From assembly GCA_026986655.1 (NCBI GenBank), contig JALSOD010000161.1, positions 1-11,118 of the forward strand: a DNA stretch of 11,118 bases, written 5' to 3'. This document shows positions 1-6,005 of the stretch, piece after piece; the stretch's first letter is position 1, and each line of letters starts with the position of its first letter. The notes beneath the pieces were generated by a model. The model had not been told where the DNA came from and did no database searches. It saw nothing but the letters and a program-made list of their open reading frames with translations. The stretch is from Caldifarciminota bacterium. GTDB taxonomy: Bacteria > Hydrothermota > Hydrothermia > B15-G9 > WFZT01. A program made the position numbers and the translations under genes.

Positions 1-110
1 GGTACGATTGCCTTGATCTTTTTAGGAGAAAGGAAATAAAGGAGATAAAAAATGAAAGCAATGCCGTAGAGAACGGTATAGGCTAAGTACAGGAATCTCT
101 CAAAGCTCAT
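1..110 (-). CDS. Membrane protein, N-terminal fragment (runs off left edge)
   Basis: Reading leftward from the ATG at 110, 36 codons stay open to the window edge. The peptide begins MSFERFLYLAYTVLYG and carries one hydrophobic stretch at about residues 6-27, followed by the basic segment SPKKIK. This fits a first transmembrane helix with its C-terminal end on the cytoplasmic side. The ATG overlaps the TGA of the amidohydrolase gene by 4 bp (ATGA), and GGGAGGA at 117-123 lies 6 nt upstream, so translation is probably coupled and this is the last visible gene of the minus-strand operon. The pattern loosely resembles the N-terminus of CcsA/CcsB-type cytochrome c assembly proteins, but 36 residues cannot establish that. 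The start is firm; the function is unknown. Confidence 0.72.
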   Translation of the reverse strand, partial: MSFERFLYLAYTVLYGIAFIFYLLYFLSPKKIKAIV

Positions 111-1342
111 AAAAATTCCTCCCATTCCATTTCTTTACCTTCCGCGATCACCATCTCAGGCCTTGATGAAAGCTTGAAAGGATCACCGTTCCACAGGACA
201 ATACTAGCGAGCTTCCCTTTTTCTATCGTGCCAAGTTTGTCATCGATTTCGAGAATTTTGGCATTTCTCCACGTGATAATGCTCAATGCCTCCTCCTCAC
301 TCATTCCAAAGAATAAGAAGTTTCTGAGTGAAACGAGAAGTAATTTTGTCATAATCACAGGGTGGTCAGTCATAAGACCAAAGAACAGGCCGGAATCCAT
401 AAGAAGCTTCACGTTGTATAGTTTCTCATGTTTTAATTCTACCTTGTAGGGAAAGGACTCAAGAGGTCCAAAAACAGCATTTATACCAGCATCCTTCAGT
501 GCCTGGAAAGTTTCAATCTCATGAACATCACCAAGATGTTCGGCAGTAGCTTTAAAGCCGAATTTATTAACGAGTTCTATCAAATAAAGGACATCATCGG
601 ATTTATGGACATGAACTTTAGCAATCTTTTTCCCTTCAAGAAGTTCAAGAATCGCCTTTTCAACGTCATTGAATTCAAGTGCATAGAGCTCTTCCGTAAC
701 TTTTTTCCGCTCAGAATACTCGTGGTAGTCTATTTCCCCTTTCCGATATTTTTTTTCGAGTTCATTCAACTCTTTTTTCTTTTGAAGCAGTGTCTTGCGT
801 GCCTTCCTTCTAACCTCTTCAAATTTTGCCTCAAGATGTGCATAAACGCCCATACGTGTGTTAAATCTCGTACCTCTCCAGTCTGTTGTGGATCTTGGAT
901 TGTACCCAAGAGCCATTTTAAAGCCATAATCTTTGAAAAAGCCTTCTCTTCTTGATCGGGCAAAATTTCTGATAACAACAGCCTTACCACCGAAAACGTT
1001 ACCACTGCCTGGAATAATGCAACTGTAGAGAACACCAAACTGGACTGCCTCTTTCATTGCGTGATCGTCAAAATAAACGGAATTTATAGGATTCAGGAGT
1101 GGTGTGAAGATGTCCGAGATGTCGTTTGATTCTCCCTCATAGAATGGTTCACCTGCACGATCCATTCCTATGTGACTATGTGCATCGATAAAAGCGGGTG
1201 TTATGAAAGGAAATTCACCTACAAATTCACCTTCTGGCTTATCCTTGCCCACATAAATAATTCTGTCATTTTCGATACCAACATAAACATCGTCTAAGAA
1301 TTTCCTACCATCGTGGAGTTTTTTGCCAAAAAATACCTTCAT
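107..1342 (-). CDS. Metal-dependent amidohydrolase, imidazolonepropionase-like (COG1228 type)
   Basis: A 411-residue member of the amidohydrolase TIM-barrel superfamily. Visible landmarks are the metal-binding HSH at residues 55-57 (in FIDAHSHIG), HVH at 244-246, TAEH with His269 and TDH with Asp326. These are followed by the typical C-terminal return to the small beta domain (TWRNAKILEI, then GTIEKGKLASIVLWNGDP). Residues about 169-219 form a charged, Lys/Glu-rich helical insertion, probably a coiled-coil hairpin, which I associate with a subgroup seen in Thermococcales and Thermotogae. The substrate is not predictable; cyclic amide or dipeptide hydrolysis is possible. The start is set at the ATG at 1342 because AGGAGGT at 1349-1355 sits 6 nt upstream; an in-frame ATG six codons earlier overlaps that site. 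It lies 25 bp behind the patatin gene and overlaps the next gene by 4 bp. Confidence 0.9.
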   Translation of the reverse strand: MKVFFGKKLHDGRKFLDDVYVGIENDRIIYVGKDKPEGEFVGEFPFITPAFIDAHSHIGMDRAGEPFYEGESNDISDIFTPLLNPINSVYFDDHAMKEAVQFGVLYSCIIPGSGNVFGGKAVVIRNFARSRREGFFKDYGFKMALGYNPRSTTDWRGTRFNTRMGVYAHLEAKFEEVRRKARKTLLQKKKELNELEKKYRKGEIDYHEYSERKKVTEELYALEFNDVEKAILELLEGKKIAKVHVHKSDDVLYLIELVNKFGFKATAEHLGDVHEIETFQALKDAGINAVFGPLESFPYKVELKHEKLYNVKLLMDSGLFFGLMTDHPVIMTKLLLVSLRNFLFFGMSEEEALSIITWRNAKILEIDDKLGTIEKGKLASIVLWNGDPFKLSSRPEMVIAEGKEMEWEEFL

Positions 1343-1348
1343 TTTACT

Positions 1349-1355
1349 ACCTCCT
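1349..1355 (-). promoter_or_regulatory. Shine-Dalgarno that fixes the amidohydrolase start
   Basis: AGGAGGT on the minus strand lies 6 nt before the ATG at 1342. It lies inside the reading frame of the longer candidate that starts at 1360, so the shorter protein is preferred. Confidence 0.8.
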
Positions 1356-1367
1356 CTCATTGCGACT

Positions 1368-2234
1368 TTAACTTTTTGTCAAATTTAGAATTTCACCCTT
1401 TTTCTCCATTGTTGCATTATAACCCAACTCAAACGCATATTCACCTCTATCAAATTCGAAGAGACCAATATCTGATGTATTGGGTTCAATGTAAACATCC
1501 GGAGGGTAAAGATCAAGATTATTTTGAATTATTGATCCTTCCATCGCGTAAACAGAGAGAAGTGCAACATTAAAGAGGTTTAAAGACGGGGATTTAATCC
1601 TATTTTTCTGCAAAAATCGTGAAAAACCGTCTTTTACACCTCTCACCCCGGTCTCAACTTTCACTTCATAGTGGACAAGATTGGGCCTTTCGTGAGTTAA
1701 AACATTTACTCCAATAACCTGCTCGTATCCCATAGCTCTTGCAACTCTTACAGGCACAGGATCCACAACGCCACCATCGACCAGCGCCCGTTCTGATGCG
1801 TAAAGTGGTGTGAAAACACCAGGAATTGCAATCGAAGCCCTGACAGCAAGATAAATAGGTCCTTTCGTGATGGCAACTTCCTCTCCTGTGATTAGATCTG
1901 TGGAAACCGCTGCAAATTTTATACCATCGAGATCTTCAATGAGTTTTTCTCCGTAAAATTCTTTCAAGAAATTTACCACATTTTTACCATCCGTAAAACC
2001 TGCAAGTGATGGACGCGGAGTGAAAAATTTTGCTATCCTCTTTTTATCGATACTTTTCGATATATCGAGCATTTCATCTGGAGATATGCCGTTAACATAG
2101 AAGGAGCCCACGAGCGAGCCCATTGAACACCCTATCACTATGTCAGGGGTAAAACCAATTTCTTCAAGGGCTTTTAAAACGCCGATATGGGCAAGCCCTT
2201 TTGCAGCTCCACCCCCGAGAACAAGGGCTTTCAT
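1368..2234 (-). CDS. Patatin-like phospholipase family protein (RssA/NTE type)
   Basis: A 288-residue serine hydrolase of the bacterial patatin family. The glycine-rich oxyanion loop GGGAAKG is at residues 7-13. The nucleophile elbow GCSMG puts the catalytic Ser at 37, and the catalytic Asp is in DGG at 153-155 (ALVDGGVVDPVP). Together these form the Ser-Asp dyad typical of the family. There is no signal peptide or membrane segment, so it should be cytoplasmic, acting on lipid acyl esters; the real substrate is unknown. The length matches RssA/YlbK-type proteins rather than long ExoU-type toxins. The ATG overlaps the TGA of the kinase gene by 4 bp, and AGAGGAAAA upstream is a reasonable ribosome site, so it is the second gene of the operon. 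Confidence 0.92.
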   Translation of the reverse strand: MKALVLGGGAAKGLAHIGVLKALEEIGFTPDIVIGCSMGSLVGSFYVNGISPDEMLDISKSIDKKRIAKFFTPRPSLAGFTDGKNVVNFLKEFYGEKLIEDLDGIKFAAVSTDLITGEEVAITKGPIYLAVRASIAIPGVFTPLYASERALVDGGVVDPVPVRVARAMGYEQVIGVNVLTHERPNLVHYEVKVETGVRGVKDGFSRFLQKNRIKSPSLNLFNVALLSVYAMEGSIIQNNLDLYPPDVYIEPNTSDIGLFEFDRGEYAFELGYNATMEKKGEILNLTKS

Positions 2235-3130
2235 TTGTTTTCCTCTGCAAATTTTAACGCCAGCTTGGCAGCCAGATAGGATGGCTCAGAACCAAGCATT
2301 TCTATATTAAACCCTTTTAATTCTTTTATAAACATCCTGTGGAAGCTTGAGTTTTTAAAAAGTCCTCCCGCGAGGAGAACTCGCGGCCTAACACCTGTTT
2401 CCTCTTTTAACGTTGTTAACATTTTTACAAGGCCTGAAATTCCATCTTCCATAATCCTCTCTGCCACTACATCCCCTTTAAAATACGCGTCTAAGACAAT
2501 GGGGAATAGCTTTCCAAGCATGCTCGGCTTGTCCTTTTCGAGGTAGAACTTACCGATGATCTCCCTCGGAGTGCTTCCACCGAAGAATTTGAAAATTTCT
2601 TCTTCGAGGATTGTTTTAGGACCAAGATTCTCGAAGGAGAGAAGAGCTGCTCTAACTGCACTGAGACCGTACCAGGCACCACTGCCCACATCTCCTATGA
2701 TATAACCGTATCCCCCCTTTCTTACTACAGTGCCATCATTAAGCAACGCAGCGGTTATTGAACCGGTTCCAGCGATAAGAACCATACCTGGCTCCCCTTC
2801 CCATGTTCCATAGAGTAAAATCTCCATATCAGACATGACTCGTGTGGGAATCCCGGTTAACTCCTCTAATTTTAACGCAACTTTCTCTTTTTCATAGGGC
2901 AAAAATACACCGGCGACACCAGCTACAATAAACGAGTATTTCTCGAGTCTATGCTCTTTTTTGATGCGTGTTAAGGTTTCATTTACATTTTTTGCGAACT
3001 GGTTCAAATCTCCATTCTGATAGTTAAATCCAGCAAGTCTGACCCTCTCCACAGTGAGACGGTGCTCTGAAATTACCCTCAGTTCTGTTTTTGTTCCACC
3101 AGCATCTATTCCGACAAAATACTTATTCAT
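2231..3130 (-). CDS. BadF/BadG/BcrA/BcrD-type ATPase, N-acetylglucosamine-kinase-like
   Basis: A 299-residue ASKHA-fold sugar-kinase-like protein. The phosphate-1 motif DAGGTKT is at residues 9-15. Asp101 (in VMSDMEILLYG) is a candidate catalytic base. Phosphate-2 and associated glycine loops are at 119-124 (IAGTGS) and 146-151 (GDVGSG), and the adenosine loop LLAGGLFKN is at 252-260. The length and the GDVGSGAWYG block match single-domain GlcNAc/glucosamine kinases rather than the oxygen-sensitive 2-hydroxyacyl-CoA dehydratase activators, which carry cysteines for a 4Fe-4S cluster; no such cysteines are seen here. ATP-dependent phosphorylation of an amino sugar is the likely reaction (inference). 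It is first in the minus-strand operon. There is no well-spaced ribosome site, and a perfect TATAAT box lies only 9 nt before the ATG. Confidence 0.88.
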   Translation of the reverse strand: MNKYFVGIDAGGTKTELRVISEHRLTVERVRLAGFNYQNGDLNQFAKNVNETLTRIKKEHRLEKYSFIVAGVAGVFLPYEKEKVALKLEELTGIPTRVMSDMEILLYGTWEGEPGMVLIAGTGSITAALLNDGTVVRKGGYGYIIGDVGSGAWYGLSAVRAALLSFENLGPKTILEEEIFKFFGGSTPREIIGKFYLEKDKPSMLGKLFPIVLDAYFKGDVVAERIMEDGISGLVKMLTTLKEETGVRPRVLLAGGLFKNSSFHRMFIKELKGFNIEMLGSEPSYLAAKLALKFAEENK

Positions 3131-3157
3131 AGTTCCTGAATTATAATCCGGGAACTA
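3130..3157 (-). promoter_or_regulatory. Kinase-operon -10 box inside a 7-bp dyad (promoter/operator)
   Basis: On the minus strand a perfect TATAAT occupies 3145-3140, ending 9 nt before the ATG at 3130. It is framed by a perfect 7-bp inverted repeat on the plus strand, TAGTTCC at 3130-3136 and GGAACTA at 3151-3157. No convincing -35 box is seen at 16-19 bp spacing. A repressor or activator binding the dyad would directly cover the -10 box and start codon. The dyad is seen; the operator role is inferred. Confidence 0.5.
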
Positions 3158-3174
3158 CGATTTATCCTGCTTGA

Positions 3175-3259
3175 GTTACCCACGGAAAGAGGATTCCTGT
3201 ATTTTTGCTGGGTAACAGAATCCAGTATCAACAGGAACATAAATTTTCCTTTAAAAGGA
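3175..3259. repeat. Cluster of interlocking inverted repeats in the divergent intergenic region
   Basis: Several perfect inverted pairs lie close together: GTTACCC (3175-3181) with GGGTAAC (3210-3216), GGATTC (3191-3196) with GAATCC (3218-3223), TTCCTGT (3194-3200) with ACAGGAA (3231-3237), and TCCTTT (3247-3252) with AAAGGA (3254-3259). The first three overlap and could not all form at once. They lie upstream of both the kinase and tRNA promoters and could be protein-binding sites or part of a small RNA. No known riboswitch was recognised. Confidence 0.4.
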
Positions 3260-3332
3260 TGCTCCGGGCAAATCTTAGACAGTTTTTTTCATTTTGGGCG
3301 TGATAAACCTTAAATTAAGATTTCTGGTGTGG

Positions 3333-3361
3333 TTGACTGAACACGCACTTTTTGTTAACAT
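3333..3361 (+). promoter_or_regulatory. Promoter of the tRNA-Pro/glycosyltransferase/surE/pcm unit
   Basis: TTGACT at 3333-3338, a 17-bp spacer and TAACAT at 3356-3361 form a sigma-70-like promoter. The predicted start near 3368 lies about 7 nt before the mature tRNA 5' end. An AT-rich stretch with CTTAAATTAAG at 3309-3319 lies just upstream and could act as an UP element. Confidence 0.72.
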
Positions 3362-3374
3362 AATAGCGATTGGT

Positions 3375-3452
3375 CGGGGCGTAGCGCAGCCCGGTTAGCG
3401 CACCAGCATGGGGGGCTGGGGGTCGGTGGTTCAAATCCACTCGCCCCGACCA
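3375..3452 (+). tRNA. tRNA-Pro (anticodon GGG)
   Basis: A complete cloverleaf can be folded. The acceptor CGGGGCG (3375-3381) pairs with CGCCCCG (3442-3448), and the D stem is GCGC/GCGC (3384-3387, 3398-3401). The anticodon stem CCAGC/GCTGG encloses the loop ATGGGGG, which gives anticodon GGG at 3410-3412. The T stem GGTGG/CCACT encloses the loop TTCAAAT at 3430-3436. Discriminator A and an encoded CCA follow at 3449-3452. The C1-G72 pair and A73 are bacterial proline identity features. The three bases before the gene (GGT, 3372-3374) are complementary to the A and first two C residues of the ACCA tail, so the precursor stem could extend to 10 bp. Confidence 0.96.
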
Positions 3453-3461
3453 CTTTACATA

Positions 3462-4127
3462 ATGAAAATCCTTATTGCTATCCCCGCCTACAACGAAGAA
3501 GGTCGTATCTCAAAACTCCTCGAAATACTTTTAAAAAAATATCCAGGAGAGGATATCCTTGTAATAGACGACGGATCGGAAGACAATACGTATAGGGAAG
3601 CAAAGGCCTTTGGAGTAAAAGTAATTCGTAACTCACCCAACCTCGGAAAAGGGGAATCGATAAAAAAGGCCTTCAGGTTCGCACTTGATAATGGATACGA
3701 TGCAATTATAACGATGGACGCTGATTTACAGCATGACCCTTCTGATTTGCCAAGGTTTTTTTATAAGTTTAAGCACGAGCACTGTGATCTCGTAATAGGT
3801 ACAAGATGGCATGAATTGTATAAAATGCCGTTTTTGAACTATATTTCCAACAGATTGACCACGATGATTCTGTCTCTTCTTGCCGGACAAAGATTACCTG
3901 ACACTCAAAGCGGTTATAGACTTTATTCAAGAAGGGTGCTCTCAATGCAATTCACCCAATCGAAGTACGACTTTGAATCCGAGGTTGTTTTTAAAGTAGC
4001 TTTGAAAGGTTATAAAATTTGTGGTGTACCCATTAAAACCATTTATGGGACAGGAATTAGTTCGGTAGATAAAGTGAGGGATACTTTGAGATTCATTAAG
4101 CTTACCTTAAAATTCATGTGGAGATGA
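3462..4127 (+). CDS. GT2-family glycosyltransferase, dolichyl/polyprenyl-phosphate-sugar synthase-like
   Basis: A 221-residue GT-A fold enzyme of family 2, resembling DPM1. Motifs in order are PAYNE (8-12) at the nucleotide-sugar loop, DDGS (36-39), the metal-binding DADLQHDP (86-93) and DTQSGYRLYS (147-156). There is no C-terminal pair of membrane helices, so it belongs with the soluble or peripheral DPM1-like forms. It probably transfers a sugar from a nucleotide donor to a polyprenyl phosphate at the inner membrane face; the sugar is unknown. The open frame extends back into the tRNA, but the ATG at 3462 immediately precedes the first beta strand (KILIAIPAYNE) and is the sensible start. 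It lies 9 nt after the tRNA CCA end with no Shine-Dalgarno sequence. Its TGA overlaps the surE ATG. Confidence 0.9.
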   Translation: MKILIAIPAYNEEGRISKLLEILLKKYPGEDILVIDDGSEDNTYREAKAFGVKVIRNSPNLGKGESIKKAFRFALDNGYDAIITMDADLQHDPSDLPRFFYKFKHEHCDLVIGTRWHELYKMPFLNYISNRLTTMILSLLAGQRLPDTQSGYRLYSRRVLSMQFTQSKYDFESEVVFKVALKGYKICGVPIKTIYGTGISSVDKVRDTLRFIKLTLKFMWR

Positions 4128-4861
4128 ATAAAAGACTCATTCTTCTTTCAAATGATGATGGTGTTGAAAGTGAGGGGATATTAAAACTTCGAGAGGCAGT
4201 GTCCCACCTTGGTGATGTGTATATCGTAGCGCCAGACAAGGAGAGAAGTGGTGCAAGCCATTCAATAACTCTGGGGCAACCAATCAGGGTGAAGCAGTTG
4301 GACGATAAGGTCTTTTCAGTCTCGGGTACCCCTGCTGACTGTGTACTCCTTGGTATATTTGAGCTTTTACCGGGGAAGCCAGACCTTGTTCTCTCTGGAA
4401 TCAACAGGGGGTACAATCTTGGTGAAGATGTGTTTTATTCAGGAACCGTTGCTGCGGCACGCGAAGGTGCCATTTATGATATACCAGCACTTGCAATTTC
4501 ACTCGGAACTTCGACATCTGAGTATTATTGGGAGACAGCAAAATACTTTACAAAAGTCATAATAGATGAAATCTTTAAGTCGAGACTTGATTTTGAACTG
4601 ATAAACATCAATATACCCAACAAACCCAGGGATGAAATCAGGGGAATTAGAATCGTGAGGCTCGGAAGAAGGAGTTACCAGGACCCTGTCGATAAAAGGG
4701 AGGACAATATTTATTACATTGGAGGTGAGCCTCTATGGCGGAAAGAACCGGGGACAGACCTGAAAGCCGTTTCGGATGGCTTTGTATCAATAACCCCTTT
4801 AAACATCGATCTCACAGATTATGATGAGCTTAAACGGCTTCAATGGGACCTCACTTTCTGA
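4124..4861 (+). CDS. surE: 5'/3'-nucleotidase SurE
   Basis: A 245-residue SurE. It removes the phosphate from nucleoside 5'- and 3'-monophosphates (and, in some members, short polyphosphates) using a divalent metal, and is linked to stationary-phase survival. Metal and active-site signatures are all present: SNDDG with Asp11-Asp12, the APDKERSGASHSIT block with Ser42, the SGTPADCV loop at 67-74, and SGINRGYNLGEDVFYSGT at 91-108 with metal-ligand Asn94. Length is normal for the family. The ATG at 4124 overlaps the glycosyltransferase TGA by 4 bp; a GTG two codons earlier is possible. No well-spaced ribosome site is visible, so coupling is likely. It is followed directly by pcm, the same pairing as in Escherichia coli. 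Confidence 0.96.
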   Translation: MNKRLILLSNDDGVESEGILKLREAVSHLGDVYIVAPDKERSGASHSITLGQPIRVKQLDDKVFSVSGTPADCVLLGIFELLPGKPDLVLSGINRGYNLGEDVFYSGTVAAAREGAIYDIPALAISLGTSTSEYYWETAKYFTKVIIDEIFKSRLDFELININIPNKPRDEIRGIRIVRLGRRSYQDPVDKREDNIYYIGGEPLWRKEPGTDLKAVSDGFVSITPLNIDLTDYDELKRLQWDLTF

Positions 4862-5483
4862 GAAGAGAAAGATGATGGTCGATACTCAGATTGTTGCACG
4901 AGGAGTCAAGGACCCTCGTGTCATCAAAGCAATGTTAGAAGTACCACGCCACCTCTTTGTCCCCACGGAATATATTGATCAGGCTTATGAAGACTATCCT
5001 TTACCAATCGGGTATGGGCAGACAATTTCCCAGCCCTATATGGTTGCTGTAATGACAGAGTTGCTCGAGCTGGACGAGACACATAGAGTCCTTGAGATCG
5101 GAACCGGTTCCGGGTATCAAACTGCCATACTCGCTACCATAGCAAGGGAGGTTTACACGGTCGAAAGGGTTCCTGAACTCTCAGAAAGGGCCAAGAGGAT
5201 ATTGGAAAAGCTGGGATTTGACAATGTGAAATTCAAAGTCGGAGATGGCTCACTTGGATGGCCTGAATATTCTCCTTATGACAGAATCGTTGTTACTGCA
5301 GCGGCCCCTGAGATTCCAGAACCGTTAAAGGACCAGCTCAAAGATGAAGGAATTATTGTCATTCCAATTGGTGGAAGATACGGACAGGTGCTTGTCAAAG
5401 GGATAAAGAAAGATAGCAGAATAGTAACTCAGGAATTATTCCCCTGCGCTTTTGTGCCTCTGAAAGGAGAATATGGATTCTAA
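4821..5483 (+). CDS. pcm: Protein-L-isoaspartate O-methyltransferase
   Basis: A 220-residue class I SAM-dependent methyltransferase that methylates L-isoaspartyl residues in damaged proteins and so starts their repair. Landmarks are the family signature GYGQTISQPYMVA (64-76), SAM-binding motif I LEIGTGSGYQ (91-100), the acidic SAM-ribose contact in VERV (114-117), GDGSLGWPEYSPYD (141-154) and the motif around VVTAAAPEIPEPL (157-169). The N-terminal block R..MV..QI.ARGV.DPRV..AM..VPRHLFVP is typical. I chose the early ATG at 4821 because the conserved Arg before MMV is part of that block. An ATG at 4872, four codons after the surE stop, would give 203 residues and cannot be excluded. With the chosen start the overlap with surE is 41 bp. 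Confidence 0.95.
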   Translation: MMSLNGFNGTSLSEKRKMMVDTQIVARGVKDPRVIKAMLEVPRHLFVPTEYIDQAYEDYPLPIGYGQTISQPYMVAVMTELLELDETHRVLEIGTGSGYQTAILATIAREVYTVERVPELSERAKRILEKLGFDNVKFKVGDGSLGWPEYSPYDRIVVTAAAPEIPEPLKDQLKDEGIIVIPIGGRYGQVLVKGIKKDSRIVTQELFPCAFVPLKGEYGF

Positions 5484-5852
5484 CTAATACTCTTCTTCTT
5501 CGAATTCGTCATAATAATCATCGTAGTCTTCTGGCTCAAGCTCGAGTTCAAGGAGCTCAGCCTCAAGGGATGAGAGGGTTTCTCCATAATCCCTGAAGAA
5601 ATTTTCAAGATCATTTGAGCTAATTTCTCCACTTCTTGCTGATTCGACTGTATCATCAATATCCTGCCTGAGTTTCAGAAGCTTTCTCTGAATCTTTTCT
5701 AAAGTGCTTCTGAGACCAGGATCTTCGATTTCCATTTTCAAATCATCTGCGCGGGATAGAAGTTCTCCGATAGCCTCGTGCCAACCTTCTGTGAAATCGG
5801 TAACACTCTCCCAGATCCCCAGGATTTCTTCATCACTCAAGCCCCGTATCAT
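5484..5852 (-). CDS. Small acidic, helical protein of unknown function
   Basis: A 122-residue protein not recognised as any family. Residues about 5-70 are amphipathic helix with heptad-like spacing (LLSRADDLKMEIED, then LEKIQRKLLKLRQDIDD), and a second helix covers 80-104. There is no Lys or Arg after residue 87, and the last 15 residues are nearly all Asp, Glu and Tyr. No signal peptide or membrane segment is present, so it is probably cytoplasmic and possibly an interaction partner, chaperone-like or nucleic-acid mimic; none of this is shown. The start at 5852 is fixed by AAGGAGGT 6 nt upstream, against a longer frame starting at 5912. It has its own promoter, and its TAG directly abuts the pcm TAA on the other strand. 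Confidence 0.8.
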   Translation of the reverse strand: MIRGLSDEEILGIWESVTDFTEGWHEAIGELLSRADDLKMEIEDPGLRSTLEKIQRKLLKLRQDIDDTVESARSGEISSNDLENFFRDYGETLSSLEAELLELELEPEDYDDYYDEFEEEEY

Positions 5853-5858
5853 CTGTAA

Positions 5859-5866
5859 ACCTCCTT
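5859..5866 (-). promoter_or_regulatory. Shine-Dalgarno fixing the acidic-protein start
   Basis: AAGGAGGT on the minus strand, 6 nt before the ATG at 5852. The predicted transcript start near 5874 also lies downstream of the alternative ATG at 5912, which rules that start out if the promoter is correct. Confidence 0.8.
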
Positions 5867-5880
5867 TTTGATGGTTCTTT

Positions 5881-5909
5881 AATATAACCATACACCCCCC
5901 GATGGTCAA
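5881..5909 (-). promoter_or_regulatory. Promoter of the acidic-protein gene
   Basis: On the minus strand TTGACC (5909-5904), a 17-bp spacer and TATATT (5886-5881) match the sigma-70 consensus well. The start is expected near 5874, giving a leader of about 22 nt. An inverted repeat, ATGGTT at 5871-5876 and AACCAT at 5886-5891, spans the -10 and start region and might be an operator. Confidence 0.72.
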
Positions 5910-5970
5910 CAATCAGAAAGGTAAAGATATGGGGCCCGGAAGTGAATGTTTGGAATAAAATGAAAAATTA

Positions 5971-5999
5971 TTGACGAATTAAAATTTATACGATAAAAT
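5971..5999 (+). promoter_or_regulatory. Promoter of the rpiR-like operon, predicting a leaderless mRNA
   Basis: TTGACG at 5971-5976, a 17-bp spacer and TAAAAT at 5994-5999. Only 6 nt separate the -10 box from the ATG at 6006, so the expected transcription start coincides with the A of the start codon. No Shine-Dalgarno sequence is present. Confidence 0.72.
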
Positions 6000-6005
6000 T
6001 TTTTC

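Noticed and set aside
174..955. Plus-strand open frames opposite the amidohydrolase gene (174-449 and 521-955)
   Set aside because: They lie antisense to a clearly conserved enzyme, have no ribosome sites and give low-complexity Phe/Leu/Ser-rich peptides.
766..1038. Minus-strand frame inside the amidohydrolase gene
   Set aside because: Out-of-frame shadow with no recognisable protein features.
1368..2234. Patatin gene as an anti-phage CapV/CBASS effector
   Set aside because: No cyclic-nucleotide synthase (CD-NTase), E1/E2 or JAB gene is nearby, and the protein has the housekeeping RssA/YlbK size and motifs.
3408..3461. Upstream extension of the glycosyltransferase into the tRNA gene
   Set aside because: The start would fall in the tRNA anticodon loop and the added residues are translated tRNA; the family begins at KILIAIPAYNE.
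5853..5912. 20-residue N-terminal extension of the acidic protein
   Set aside because: It would cover the Shine-Dalgarno and the promoter -10 box; the ATG at 5852 has an ideal ribosome site.
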